64,000 nt of DNA, from assembly GCA_946800325.1 (NCBI GenBank), contig OX326958.1, forward strand, positions 17,815,914 through 17,879,913, read 5' to 3'. This document shows, in pieces, positions 1 to 11,754 of this stretch (positions are counted from its first letter, which is position 1; every line of letters begins with the position of its first letter). Source of the stretch: Luzula sylvatica. Its lineage: Eukaryota; Streptophyta; Magnoliopsida; Poales; Juncaceae. A model generated the notes under the pieces. The model was given only the letters and a program-made list of their open reading frames with translations. It had not been told where the DNA came from and searched no databases. The position numbers were made by a program, and so were the translations under genes.

Positions 1-1350
1 CTCCAAGTTTTCATTCGACGAATCAACCATCTAATGAATTCACCCGTTAGATTCGCAACAAGGGCATTCCAATACGCGGATGACACTATTCTTTTTGTCG
101 AGGCGGACCCGTCCAACCTCAAAATTCTCGCATATGTTTTGACGCTATTCCAAAACATCTCGGGGCTCCGTATTAATTTGGAAAAATCCAAATTCGTTCC
201 GATAGCCGTCCCGCCCGAGCTTCACGCCCTCATTGCGAGGCTCCTAGCTTGCGACAAACAAGAACTCCCAATCAAGTACCTAGGCATGCCTCTAAATGTC
301 AAGAAACCGAGGAAAATCGACTTCATCCCCCTCATCAAAAAAATGAGAAACCGGTTATCGGGATGGAAGGGAAAATGCCTTTCGCTAGGCGGCCGACTAG
401 TCCTTGCAAAATCGGTGCTTAACGCGATCCCCACCTATTTCATGCAATGTTTCAAATTGCCGAAATGGGTCATCAACGAAATGAAGAAAGTGACGCGGAA
501 CTTTCTTTGGCGAGGCGACAAAAATTGCCTCGGAGGGCATTGCCTTGCTAAATGGAGCAAAATTTGCTTGCCCAAGGAAAACGGAGGCATCGGTATCCTC
601 GATCTAGAAACACACAACAACGCCCTCCTCCTCAAATGGCTATGGAAATTGTCCACCAATCGAGACGATATGTGGGGAGCAACCATAAGGGAAATATATG
701 GTATCCAAGTTCCCTCCGATATCCTCTCAATCCCCGATTCACACACCTCCTACTTCATCAAGGACCTACAAAAGCTATTTCCCCTCTTTCGCGTGGCATC
801 TTCGGTCGACCCACAATCCGAGCTCCCCCTTTGGCTTGATCAAGGCAAATTCTCCACCTCATCGACCTATAAATTCTTCATCAACCCGGGGATTATCCAA
901 AGATGGAACGAATCCCTATGGAAAATTAAGGCCCCCGTGAAAGCTAAATTTTTCGCTTGGCTAGCGATTAACAATAGGATCCTGACCGCCGACAATCTAG
1001 CAAAAAGGAATTGGCCGACCATCCAAAATTGCCAAAATTGTGGCACACAAGGGGAATCGGCGCTCCACCTATTGTTTTCTTGTAGGTATGCAAAGAGAGT
1101 TTGGAGAGCTATGGGGGACCCGATCCCCCGAAACCTACCGACCCATTCCTCCATTCTACAAATTTGGGAGGCAAGTAGGATACTCAAGACCGGAGAGGAA
1201 AGAAATACACTCGACACTCACTTCAAAGCCACCATATGGGGAATTTGGAAGGAGCGGAACTCTAGGATTTTTAAGGCTCTACGAACCACGTCCGCGATCA
1301 CGGCGGCAAGGATTAAGCAAGAAGGGAACCAATGGCTCCTCTATTGTTAG
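1..1350 (+). CDS. LINE ORF2 reverse transcriptase, C-terminal part
   Basis: Partial reverse transcriptase of a plant L1-like LINE; 438 residues from the first Met at base 34, open upstream to the window edge. The catalytic YADDT motif lies near the start (about residues 14-18 from that Met), so the fingers and most of the palm are missing only because the window begins here. Following it are the thumb region (LSGWKGKCLSLGGR, about residues 107-120) and the C-terminal zf-RVT domain (LWKIKAPVKAKFFAWLA, then a Cys-X2-Cys and HLLFSC pair, about residues 294-350). This order is standard for plant LINE ORF2. No stop or frameshift is seen in this part, so the copy is fairly young. It is a transposon gene, not a host gene. 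Confidence 0.93.
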   Translation, partial: LQVFIRRINHLMNSPVRFATRAFQYADDTILFVEADPSNLKILAYVLTLFQNISGLRINLEKSKFVPIAVPPELHALIARLLACDKQELPIKYLGMPLNVKKPRKIDFIPLIKKMRNRLSGWKGKCLSLGGRLVLAKSVLNAIPTYFMQCFKLPKWVINEMKKVTRNFLWRGDKNCLGGHCLAKWSKICLPKENGGIGILDLETHNNALLLKWLWKLSTNRDDMWGATIREIYGIQVPSDILSIPDSHTSYFIKDLQKLFPLFRVASSVDPQSELPLWLDQGKFSTSSTYKFFINPGIIQRWNESLWKIKAPVKAKFFAWLAINNRILTADNLAKRNWPTIQNCQNCGTQGESALHLLFSCRYAKRVWRAMGDPIPRNLPTHSSILQIWEASRILKTGEERNTLDTHFKATIWGIWKERNSRIFKALRTTSAITAARIKQEGNQWLLYC

Positions 1351-1527
1351 GAAGTTTTAAATTTGAAATTTCGAATGTGAAATTTAATTTTATTGGAACC
1401 CACGTGTAAGGGTAGCTAGTAGTATTTTTTACATTGATCATGTAAAATCTAAAACCAATGTATTAAACTCCGCTTTAATATATTAAAAGAAGCTATACGC
1501 TTCTTTAGTTCTCAAAAAAAAAAAAAA
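1..1527 (+). mobile_element. L1-type LINE, 3' end (5' part outside window)
   Basis: The reading frame is open from base 1, runs to a stop at 1348-1350, and is followed by a short 3' untranslated region and a 14-base poly(A) at 1514-1527. That order (RT ORF, 3' UTR, poly(A)) is the hallmark of a non-LTR retrotransposon in plus orientation. The 5' end lies outside the window, so neither full length nor target-site duplication can be judged. Confidence 0.93.
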
Positions 1528-2110
1528 TATATCGTATTTACCCAAAAATTATAAAACATACAATTTCTCCGGTAAAATTAACGACCCAACATTTAAAATT
1601 ATTACTTTATCTTTTGCATGTTTATTCTTCTGAAAATCTAAAATATCATATTTACCCTTTAAAAATAAAAATATCATATTCACCTAAAAATATAACAATG
1701 TAATTTCATAGATACCACTATAAATGCAAATAAATTACATCAAAAAATTCCATAAGATAATCTTTCTACCAATTTCAAATGACAAAAATAAAAATTTTAA
1801 AAATATAGATTAATGGTAAAAATATAATCATAACTAAAAATATTATTAAATTATTATTAAATTGTAGGACATGATTTGTCAAGTGAGTAAGGGTACGTAT
1901 TTTATTTATAAGACGGTAAATATGATATTTTGATATTTTAGATTTGTAGAAGGATAAATATGCAAAAGGATGAAATAGTAATTTTAAATGTTAACCGTTA
2001 ACTTCACGAGAAATTAGACGGTTTTTAATTTTTTGGGTAAAATATGTTATTTTAGATTTACGAAAAAGTAAATATGATATTTTAATTTTAAGAAAAATAA
2101 ATATGTATTT
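1528..2110. repeat. Fold-back / MITE-like element with long inverted arms
   Basis: The first ~130 bases after the LINE poly(A) (for example catatttaccc, atttaaaattattacttt, tctaaaatatcatattta) recur as a diverged reverse complement at about 1900-2075 (taaatatgatatttt, tagtaattttaaatg, tttttgggtaaaat). The element is over 80% A+T and non-coding. Exact ends and target-site duplication could not be set. Confidence 0.6.
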
Positions 2111-2145
2111 TTAAGTTTAACAAAGGATAAATATGTAAATCCTCG

Positions 2146-2464
2146 TTTATTTATCTATGTGCTTTATTTGGTTTCATAGAAGTTTGATTGCGATTTGTGC
2201 GTTCATGTGTCTCCTAATTTGGCTCAATTACCTTATTTTGGAGAATGATTTTGGTTGAACAAATAACAGGTAAAAACGGTATACTGGCAACAAAAACCAT
2301 AAATTAATAAATTGTACATAATAAAATGATAAATTATAATTTCTTCCATTTGGCGTGTAATTAAGTAAAAATACTCTTACTACACAAAATATTAGCTGCA
2401 TATTCTACTAAATTTAAATTGATCATAATAATCCATATTAATCCTACCTAAATAATAAATTTAT

Positions 2465-2500
<36 letters not shown>

Positions 2501-2640
2501 CATAATAATGACTTGTCCCATTCCTCGTTCTCATGCGAACAATACAACTAAAAAAAAACTCATTGAAGTATAAAAAAAAAATTATTGCACTCAATCAAAA
2601 TTCAAAATACATCGAACAACAAAAAAAACACACTCGATAA
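2146..2640. other. AT-rich intergenic DNA with poly(A) tract
   Basis: No gene seen. It contains an uninterrupted A run at 2467-2495, possibly the tail of a retroposed fragment. From about 2505 it becomes similar to the DNA 3' of the second phytocyanin gene (tcctcgttctcatgcgaa against tcctcattctcatgcgaa). Confidence 0.6.
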
Positions 2641-2647
2641 CCAACAA

Positions 2648-3330
2648 TTAGGCCATATGCATGAACAACCCGAGTCCGAAACCAAGCACGGCAGTTGCAA
2701 ACAAACCAACATTATTTCTCTTAGTTGCGCTACTTATGGGGGACGGAGCGGGAGAATGTTTAGGAGCAGCTGATGGCGTGGCAGACATAGGTGGACTTGC
2801 GCGAGGAGTTGGCGGAGTTCCTATAGGAGATGGTGCCGGAGTAGTCGGAGTAGCGGGTGAAGTTGACTCGGTCTTTTTGGAGACGACTGTGATCTCGACA
2901 AGCATGCCGGAGCTGCAATGTGACGGTAGAGAGCAGATGAAATACCTAGAGCCTGCCGCCGTGAGCGGAATGACCGTTTTGCCACTTTTGTCCGAGAGAA
3001 TCGGTTTGCTACCTGAGCACGAGGCGTAGTCTTCTTTTGATACTTCTACTAGGTCGTGAAATGCGCTGTAGGTAAATACTGCGACGATAAAACAAAATTT
3101 CATTAAAAATTATAGTATCATCAATCATGTACATTTAGATCATAAGGTTTGGGATACTTACTGAGATTGTCACCGGTATAAAATGTTTTGCCTTGAACCC
3201 ATTCGATATAATTGGTTGATAGATCCCACGCACCACTGGGTCCACCGACAGCGTAGTCCGTGCCGACTGCAACGTTAGCAATCAGTGCCATTGCCATGAT
3301 AACAATCAAAGCTTTGGTTAAAGCTGCCAT
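2648..3330 (-). CDS. Phytocyanin (uclacyanin-type blue copper protein), copy 1
   Basis: Two exons, 3162-3330 and 2648-3078, with an 83-bp GT-AG phase-1 intron; 199 residues. Layout: N-terminal signal peptide (MAALTKALIVIMAMALIANV, residues 1-20), one plastocyanin-like domain, a Pro/Ala/Ser-rich arabinogalactan-like linker, and a hydrophobic C-tail (GLFATAVLGFGLGLFMHMA) typical of a GPI-anchor signal. All four type-1 copper ligands appear present: His in SAFHDLVEV, then Cys, His and Met in YFICSLPSHCSSGM with family spacing (5 and 5). The disulfide Cys pair (YASC and SHC) is kept. The Met axial ligand points to the uclacyanin/plantacyanin type rather than stellacyanin (Gln) or non-copper early nodulin-like proteins. 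Such proteins sit outside the plasma membrane; their redox partner is not known from sequence. An upstream in-frame Met exists, but the signal peptide and TATA position favour the start at 3330. Splicing inside the GDNL-FTYS region restores the family motif. Confidence 0.9.
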
Positions 3331-3423
3331 GTCTATGTTTTTGACAAAATTGGGGGAAGAGACAGCAGAGGAAGGAGGAGAAAAATAATTTGATTTGATG
3401 CTAAATGAAAGGTTTTGTGTGCT

Positions 3424-3431
3424 ATATATAC
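3424..3431 (-). promoter_or_regulatory. TATA box of phytocyanin copy 1
   Basis: TATATATA-type motif about 95 bp upstream of the chosen ATG on the minus strand. It is conserved at the same distance in the duplicate gene, which supports both promoters and both start choices. Confidence 0.65.
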
Positions 3432-3740
3432 ATTTATCAGAAAAAAGTGAGAACAATAGACAATAATTATATTGGTGAAGGAATTTTGACAAATAATAAG
3501 AAGAAAATGAGTTTGAATATGTGATAAGGAAATGTCTGAACGTGGGGACTTGTTCGTGTTTGGAATTTGATAAACTTTTAATTAGAAAAAAAGAATATTT
3601 AATTAGACCGATTTAGTTACAATTTTTGTAATGTTGATTTGCGTTATTTTTCAAACCAGGCTACGTGCAAAGCTGTATAGGATATTCTATTTCATTGTCC
3701 TGATTTTATTTGGACAAGTTATATCTGAAGAACTTGCCCA

Positions 3741-5820
3741 ACACTCAGAGGCGAGCCGGATTTGGGGACGGGGACGGGGAACGGGGAACGGACGACTTCT
3801 CGGCATTCCTTATCAGTCTCTCGGTACCTTCTATTACTAATTTCTGGTTCCGTCATTGTCAATACGTAATGTCAAATTCCCCAAATTTATTTTTTAGAGT
3901 AGATTCGTGTAGTCCCACATCTATTAATTTCATAAATGAAAATTAAGGTTACAGTCTCTATAAAGGTAATCAATACCCTAAAATGTTACTTAGAAATATT
4001 TTCTATTAAAAAAAAAAAAACCACCTCTTATGAAAACAGAACTTTGAAGAAATCATAAAAGTTGGAAAAAGAGAACCCTCCATTATTTCATGCATGCGCT
4101 TGGAAATGAAATCCGGATTTTTGATAAAAACCTGGACACCAAAAACAGCACTTACCAAGTATGTTACAAATATTATAACAGCTAGTTTCTTCCCCGGCGC
4201 AGTTGCGCGGGTGTTCTCGAGTTTGTAAATATTTTTTTGTGATATGTTAATTTTTTATTTTATTTTGTTTTAAATAACTCTTTATTAAGGAGAATATAAG
4301 AATCACAACAATACAAAATTTTAGTTAATTATGTTATTAGAAAACACAATCCAGTTCGTCCGAACGAACGATCGTTCTTATTCAAGCATAAAATGTGCAA
4401 GTATTGTATATTTGCCTCAATAAATCATGATTTTTAAAAATTTTACCGTGGCAAATATTAAAACCAAGTGAAATATGTTTAAAGAGTCCATGATTAGATT
4501 GTGTTAAAAGTTTTCTAAAATAACAGTAAATTCGCTGAAATTTTGCTAAAACGATCATAAATATGCTGAATTTTTTCTAAAATGTCTTTGAATTATTAAT
4601 CAAAATAAAAAAGTCCTTAAATTTGCTGAGATTTTGCTGAAATATCTCCCATTTTAAAAATTTGCTGACATTTTGCAAAATACAAATGAGATGAAATTAA
4701 CTGGTCAATTTGAGTGCTGCACCGGCAAATAGGAGTTGGCGAATTCCTCTCCGACTGAAATTAAAGCTGACATTTGATAAAAATTTAAGCATCAAATGAG
4801 TCCCAAATCAACCTAGATTAAGCAAAATAAAACAACACATAAAAAAGGAAACTAGCCTTTCTTGCGGTAGAACCGAAATGATGCGGAAGAAGAATATGGA
4901 TTCGGGTCCAACAAATTCATATCTATCCGCAAGTGTCTAATACGGGTTTCTCATATCTGAAGAGCAGCTGAGTAGTCTAAAATTCGGACGCGCGGGCACG
5001 ATACCTCCATTGGCCAGTAACTCTCACGCTCAACTTACCTGGCATCATATAGATCACGAAAGATTTGGGGCTAATGGGTGCGTTGCTACAGTTTTGCACT
5101 GAGCTGTAGGTTTTTTATAGTGGGTTTGATTATTATTGATAACCTATAATATCGATATGCTAAAGATAAAAAATGGAGGTTTTGTTATTTTTGGAGGCAT
5201 GTGGCTTGTGCGGACGAAGCTCAGAGCCGGTCTTGTTCATGATGCAAACTGCAAATGTCAAGAAGGGCAACAATCTCAAAGACATGTCTGAAAAAAAAAA
5301 TGAAACATCACTACAATGTGATATTGTTACTTTCGAGTTTAATTTCACAATTTAAATGCAAATCCGGACGTAAAAGAAAGAAAAAATCGCTTATTATCTA
5401 ATTAAATCCACATACTACCTGTTGTTTTTCATTCAAGAATTTTTTTTTAATTTTGTTTTAATTCAACGATTTCCAATAATATTTGGATTATTCGAACTTA
5501 ATTGTTTTATTTTCTTCAAAAAACACAAGAAATGTGATTTCTATGTTATAATAATTATTTTTTATAGTAGGATATAGTTTTTGTATACTCATTCATATTT
5601 GAAAACAATTTGTTATTATATTTCGGAAGTTTCCTTTTAAAATTCATCTAAGGCCTCGGAAAACACTGATGAGCGTCCTCCTTGTCGGGCTCATGATACG
5701 TCGACATAGCAGTGATGGACGTCATCAGTTAAATATGTAGGGGATGATGAAGTGACCAGCTTCCATGTCGAGATTTTGGCATACTGAAGAGCTATTTGTG
5801 ACAACGAGGTTTTGGCTTTT
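3741..5820. other. Intergenic DNA between the two phytocyanin copies
   Basis: No gene recognised. A G-rich stretch of repeated ggggacgg/ggggaacgg lies at 3766-3792. A Helitron-like 3' terminus on the minus strand lies at 4182-4225. Around 4505-4690 the phrase tttgctgaaattttgct recurs in degenerate form. At 4855-5100 there is less AT-rich, non-coding DNA of unknown origin. Short open frames at 5160-5355 and 5691-5882 show no family features. Confidence 0.5.
4182..4225 (-). mobile_element. Helitron-like 3' terminus
   Basis: On the minus strand a GC-rich hairpin (arms around cccgcgc and gcgccggg, plus positions about 4194-4213) is followed after about 8 bases by CTAG at 4182-4185. Helitrons end in a short hairpin and CTRR, so this looks like a Helitron end with the body running to higher coordinates. 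The expected A/T host context is not clean and no 5' TC end was found. Confidence 0.45.
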
Positions 5821-6042
5821 ACGAAGACTCGCAATTCCTCATTCTCATGCGAATTGCGAACAATAGAACCTTGAGAAAGCATACAAAGCTACTCTCAATA
5901 TTCTACATTCTCAGTAAATTAATAACAACAAAAAATCAGACCCAAATAATCATTGAAGTATAAACTATAAATCAAAATTTATTTCACTCAATCAAGATGT
6001 ATCTGACAACCAAAAAAAAAAACACAATTCGATAATAAAAAA

Positions 6043-6692
6043 TTAGGCCATATGCATGAACAACCCGAGTGCGAAACCAAGCACGACAGTCGCAAACAAA
6101 CCAACATTATTTCTCTTAGTTGCGCCACTTATAGGGGACGGAGCAGGAGATGGTGTGGCAGATGTAGGTGGACTTGCGCGAGGAGGTGGCGGACTTCCTT
6201 TAGGAGATGGTGCCGGAGTAGCGGGTGAAGTTGACTCGGTCTTTTTGGAGACGACTGTGATCTCGACAAGCATGCCGGAGCTGCAATGTGACGGTAGAGA
6301 GCAGATGAAATACCTAGAGCCGGCTGCCGTGAGCGGAATGACCGTTTTGCCGCTTTTGTCCGAGAGGATCGGTTTGCTACCTGAGCACGAGGCGTAGTCT
6401 TCTTTTGATACTTCTACTAGGTCGTGAAATGCGCTGTAGGTAAATACTGCGACGATAAAAACAAAATTTTGTTACGAATAATAGTATTGTGTACATTTAG
6501 ATGATAAGGTTTAGGATACTTACTGAGTTCGTCACCAGTATAAAATGTTTTGCCTTGAATCCATTTGGTATAATCGGTTGAAAGATCCCACGCACCATCG
6601 GGTGCACCGACAGTGTAGTCCGTGCCGACTGCAACGTTAGCAATCAGTGCCATTGCCATGAAAACAATCAAAGTGTTGGTTAAAGCTGCCAT
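6043..6692 (-). CDS. Phytocyanin (uclacyanin-type blue copper protein), copy 2
   Basis: Two exons, 6524-6692 and 6043-6446, with a GT-AG phase-1 intron at the same place as in copy 1; 190 residues. It has the same signal peptide, plastocyanin-like domain with His/Cys/His/Met copper ligands, Pro-rich linker and hydrophobic C-tail (LFATVVLGFALGLFMHMA). The core copper domain is nearly identical to copy 1. Exon 1 differs by several substitutions (TVGAPDGAWDLSTDYTKW against AVGGPSGAWDLSTNYIEW). The linker is nine residues shorter, a length change typical of Pro/Ala/Ser repeats. Both copies have open frames and matching TATA boxes, so both are probably functional. The duplication is local and in direct orientation. 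Likely an extracellular, GPI-anchored copper protein; physiological role not deducible. Confidence 0.9.
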
Positions 6693-6783
6693 GTCTGTTT
6701 TTGACAAAATTGGGAGGAAGAGGCTGCAGAGGAAGAAGGAGAGATACCAATTTGATTTGATGCTAAATGAAAGGTTTTGTGTG

Positions 6784-6792
6784 CTATATATA
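6784..6792 (-). promoter_or_regulatory. TATA box of phytocyanin copy 2
   Basis: The ctatatatac sequence on the plus strand gives a TATA-type motif about 95 bp upstream of the ATG at 6692, matching the position in copy 1. Confidence 0.65.
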
Positions 6793-7110
6793 CATTTATC
6801 AGAAAAAGTGAGAACAATAGACAAATAATTATATCGGTGAAGGAAATTTTGACAAATAATATGAAAATGAGTTTGAATTTGAATATGTGATAAAGGAGAT
6901 GTCTGTGAACGTGGGGACTTGTTTGTGTTAGGAATTTGGGAAACTTTTAATTAGAAAAAATGAATGTTTAATTAGAGCGATTTAATTACAATTTTTGTAA
7001 TGTTGATTTGCGTTATTTTTCAAACCAGGCTACGTGCAAAGCTGTATAGAATAATATTCTATTTCATCCTGATTTTATTTCGAGAAGTTATATTAGAAGA
7101 ACTTGCATAA

Positions 7111-7772
7111 CATAATTCCCCAATTTTATTTTCAAAAAAAATAATTCCCCAATTTTATTTTTTTAGTATCTTAAAAATTGTAACAATGAAATTCATTTTT
7201 GGAACGTTTGGAATAAATTTGCAGGTCAATTATTTAACTGATGAGGCAACGACATATTTTAGTTAGGCTGAATGCATAACATAATTAGTCATATATGATG
7301 TGTTAATTTAGTTTTCTATATAATTTGTGCTCATTTAATGTTGTTCTAATTGGAACTATGAACCTTCATTTGTTGAATTATAACAATTGTATTGTATTGA
7401 AATGCACTGTTTTTTTTTTTTAATTAAAGTTGGGTTTATTTTTTTTAAGTATTTTTGGTAAGTATAATTTTTCCATGCAAGAAATGGCATCTCAAATACT
7501 TTAATAGTAATCGTATGACCCAAAAAATATCAAAAGCTGGCAAAATCAAAACTAACATGGAAACCACTGTGTGATATTTATTGGCTGGACATCTTCAAAA
7601 TAAGTCGATCTCACATCGCTCTTTGCCAAAATATAAAAGAAATTGTAATTATTTGTTTCTTCCATAAATTAAAAATATGAAGGTTATCATTCTAGAATGC
7701 TTGATTTGTTTTATTCCATGTTTTTATTACATCATTTAAAATCATGCATTCGTCTCATTATTGGGTTATGTG
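7111..7772. other. AT-rich intergenic DNA
   Basis: No gene, RNA gene or complete mobile element recognised. Homopolymer T tracts and short duplications of ataattccccaatttt (7109-7160) are present. Confidence 0.5.
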
Positions 7773-8565
7773 TAGGAATGTCAACGGGACGGGGCGGGTT
7801 CAGAAAAATTTTCCCATACCCGAACCCGAAATTTCGTGGATTCTCCGAACCCGAATAAAAAAATTTCGTGGGTATAAAATCATACCCAATCTGCAGGTAA
7901 ATCGGTTATCCGAAATATTTTTTTTTTTTAACTTTTTTTTGTAAATTAAGGGATGTCTACTGTGGTGTGCGCCATATTTTATTTTAATGTGAAAATGTCT
8001 CTATTGTTCACTTGTTCACTGCCTATTGAGTATTGAGTATTGTTCATATTTTTTGATTGTTAATGCACCATTTTTTTTTGTTAATTGGTCACTCACTGCC
8101 TATTGAGTATTATTCATATTTTTTTTTTTGTTAATGCACCATTTTTTTTGTTAATTGGTCACTCACTGCCTAATGTTCAAATTAAAATCAACATCAAAAA
8201 ATTTTACTAGTCAACCGATTATTGTCCACTGACAATTGTGTATCAAATATTACAACAATTAAAAATAAAATATCTCAAATATTCAAATTATCGCAAATAA
8301 TTAGAACATCTAGACTATTAAAATCACATCTCTAAGAATTAATTGGTAATTTCAGTTTCGGATATTTTCGGATAATTTTCGGGTACATGTCCGGGCTACC
8401 CGCGGGGCGGGGAGTACTCCCCCCGAACCCGAACCGGGTATATATATATATATATTTTTTTTTTGGGGTAATGCCCGCGCTGCATATATTTTTCTGGGTA
8501 TTATCCGCCTCATTCGGGTCGGGTACCCGCGGATTGGGGTTTTTCCCATCCCATTGACATCCCTA
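7773..8565. mobile_element. hAT-like MITE with TAGGNATGTCAAYGGG ends
   Basis: The left end (taggaatgtcaacgggac) and the right end read on the other strand (tagggatgtcaatgggat) form terminal inverted repeats, followed inside by gggcgggttc/cccgaacc-type subterminal repeats. Two near-identical ~75-bp blocks at about 8020-8170 (cactcactgcctattgag) lie in the interior. There is no transposase frame. A clean 8-bp target duplication was not found, so this is an old copy. Confidence 0.6.
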
Positions 8566-9075
8566 GATCAATGATGTGGATATTGTCCGAACCAATCCGA
8601 ACTGTATCCGAAGAAATATCCGGATTCGAGAGAAATATCCGGATCCGAGTCGATCTGGATATGGATATGATTACTAATTTTTGGACTGCGGAACCGGATT
8701 CGATATTCAGTATTTGTGTCGCGGACCGGATTCGGATTTCGGATCCGGGTACCCAAACGGGACGGATAATACTAAAAAAAGTACTCGTACTGGATTCTGA
8801 CTCGTGTACGGGGATAGTGTATGACAAGTACCCGTTATCCCTGTTTATTTCCCGAATTTAAAATATCAACGTACCCTTATTTTTACTAATTTATCAGAAC
8901 CCGTACAATACTCGATTTCTATTTTTTTTATTTCTTTTAATATTTGAACCATTTCTTAATTTCGATAATTTTATGAAACCATGCTTTTTTTGTGGGTAAT
9001 ATGTATACCTGCGAATATGGATTTTAGCCGCGAGTACGAGTATCGTTCCGATACGATACACATTCGGCGATAGAA
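8566..9075. repeat. Subterminal-repeat-rich DNA (atccgaa / ggatccg)
   Basis: A cluster of short direct and inverted copies of atccgaa, ggattcg, gatccgg and cccgtac, directly next to the MITE. Open frames here on both strands are by-products of the repeats. Probably a second degraded MITE. Confidence 0.4.
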
Positions 9076-9562
9076 CAATTTTCAAAAAAAAAAAATCTTG
9101 AATACAAATACTACTATATAATTATTAATTTAATATATTTATATTATATAAAAAAATAAATACAAATTAATTCAATAATTAATTAAATTTTTTGTTAATT
9201 AAATATCATCACAATATATAAAATCAACAAAACATTACAAATATCATGAAAAAATTATCACCAGACTTATTATAGTCTATAATTAATTTAAAAGCATCAT
9301 AAAAATATCTTATATAATATTATTTAAAAATATTATTGACCAAAATATTACTTCCATTTTCCGTATAGCTAATAAAAGAAAACGTGAGATACCCATAAAT
9401 AATAATAAAAGGCCTGAATAAGCCCAATATTACTTCCATTTTCCGTATTTGAAAATCTGGAAGTTGCTTTCCTAGTTTTCAAACAGTACGAAATCTTCCT
9501 GAGCCGAACGTCAAAACCCTTGAAAACCCCTTCCATTATTCTAAGGAAAGGGTGAATTTGGG

Positions 9563-11695
9563 ATGGAATTCTCAGGGCAAATCGCTGCTCTCTTGGCGCC
9601 GCCGGCGCCTGAAGACATCAAGGTCTATATAATGATTGGTTTCTCTAATTATTACTCTTTTTTGTTAGGACTAAGAAGCAATTGATTTTATATATGAAGA
9701 TCGAATTTAGTATCGTTTATTTTTTCAAATTGAACCTCCAGGAATACTATAATTCGTTGATAGAATCAGGAAAATGCAACGGATTGTGTGTGAAAGACAA
9801 TGGAAAACATGGAAAAGGTATATGATTCTCCCTGTCTATCAATTTTTTGAATTTATATGAATTTTTTTCGTCTTTCTGATCTTTTTGTTTTGTAATTTTG
9901 TTTTGGTAAGCTGTTTTTGCAACCAAGGATTTTAAAGAAGGAGACCTCATATTAAAGGATCAAATGCTTGTTGGTGCACAACATAGTTCTAATAAGGTCC
10001 CTCATATTTCTACTATTTCCTCTTATTTGTTATTATTTTATTAAAATTCTGGATTATTTTTGATATTAGGTTGATTGCTACGTCTGCAGCTATTGCTATC
10101 AATTTATTGGTTCGATCGAAATTCAAATTGGGAGAAGGTTATACTTGCAAAGTTTGGGGCTAATTAGCACAGATGACTGTCACGAAGACCCATTTTCTCA
10201 CTCTAAAAAAGGTGAAGCAGAAAAAGAATTACCACCAAGTGAAATAATCGAATCGCTTTTAAACGGGAATTTTTCATTACCGTTCACAAATAAATTCGAA
10301 TTGCCAAAAGTTATTCCTTGTCCTGGTGGCTGCGAAGAAGAACACTATTGCAGGTCGAATATATTTTTATTTTGAAATTTATTTGGGTATTTTTGTAAAT
10401 TTGTCCTGATTGGTTTTATTTTATTTTATTATTTTTTAGCCAATCATGCGCTGATGCGGACTGGGAGAGGTACCACTCTTTGCTCTGTACCGGTTCTCAA
10501 ACTAATCCTTCTAGAAGAGATGCTCTTTTGAAGTTTATAGAACATGCCAATGGTATATCATTTTTTTTTAAGTTAATGTATAGTTATTAACTTATGATGT
10601 TATAACAATTTAACCTACTTCTTTTTCATTTTTATAGGAACAAATGATATCTTCTTGGTTGCTGCTAAGGTAAATGAATTTGAGTACATTTTTAAACTTA
10701 ATTTGGAAATTTGGATACGAGATTTTAAGAAACCGAATTAAAATTTCTAATTTTAGGCGATTTCTTATACTATTTTGAGATACAAAAAGCTGAAAAAGTC
10801 AAAACAAGTTAATAAGAACAAGGGGAAGCGTCCATTATATGAAGAACTGGACGAGTCCAGTTTTGCTTTGCTTTTGGAAGCGTGGAAACCAATTTCAATG
10901 GGTTTCAAAGGAAGGTAAATCTAAACTAAACCCAATAATTTCATTCATTCATTCATTTGTTATTTTGTACATTTTTGATATTTTTTGTGTTTGTAAAGGT
11001 GGTGGGAATGCGTTTCTTTACCAGAAGATATGGATCCATCTGAAGAAACATCGTTCAGAACTCAAATAAAAGACCTTGCTTTTAATGTACGTAAATAAAA
11101 TATAAAATATATTATCATTTTTTTTATCAGATAATGAAAACATGATTTATTATTTTACTTTTGTAGTCGTTGGAATTACTAAAGGATGCGATATTCGATG
11201 CAGAATGTGCACCATGTATCCTTTTAACTTAATATTTATATTGTTGAAGTATATCAACATGATATTTTATTATGATATAATTTGTTTTGAGAGACCTTGA
11301 CTAGAGAAAGTATTTTCACTCGATGTGTATGGGAGCATCATTGGCATGTTTGAGCTAAATAATCTGTAAGTAAAATGTATTTTATTAAATATATTTTTAT
11401 TAAACATTTTATTTTGTAAATAATATGGGAATAATGTAGTGATTTAGTCGTGGGGTCGCCAATGGACGAATATTTGTTATATTTAGACGAACTTCCAGAT
11501 AAAGAAAAGGTAATTTTATTAAATCGAGGCATCAAAAACTGAAACATATAATAATAAAATATTCAAAATAATTTATATAATTTTATTAACCAGTAAGATT
11601 TGTGTCATACTTTATTGTGTAGGAAGAGACGAAAATGAAAACACAGATCTTTCTAGAAGCTTTAGGCGATGATGTTTCGGTTCCTTGTCAAGGCA

Positions 11696-11754
<59 letters not shown>

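Larger units (their letters stand above)
2500..3740. repeat. Tandem duplication unit 1 (phytocyanin gene plus flanks)
   Basis: This block matches 5820-7110 across coding exons, intron, 5' region with TATA box and about 250 bp of further upstream DNA (shared gcgttatttttcaaacc and ctacgtgcaaagctgtata). Similarity falls away at about 3740 and 7110. It is a recent direct tandem duplication of a whole gene. Confidence 0.85.
5820..7110. repeat. Tandem duplication unit 2 (phytocyanin gene plus flanks)
   Basis: Direct repeat of 2500-3740. Exon 2 upstream of the proline-rich linker is nearly base-for-base identical between copies, while the linker and far flanks contain indels. Confidence 0.85.

Noticed and set aside
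2661..3029. 122-residue plus-strand frame opposite phytocyanin exon 2 (also 6056-6397)
   Set aside because: Antisense shadow of the Pro/Ala-rich linker; conserved only because the sense gene is conserved.
11699..11745. (CT)n as a polypyrimidine tract of a short exon's acceptor
   Set aside because: No AG followed by conserved codons lies directly after it; the next conserved exon starts at 11818 behind its own acceptor.
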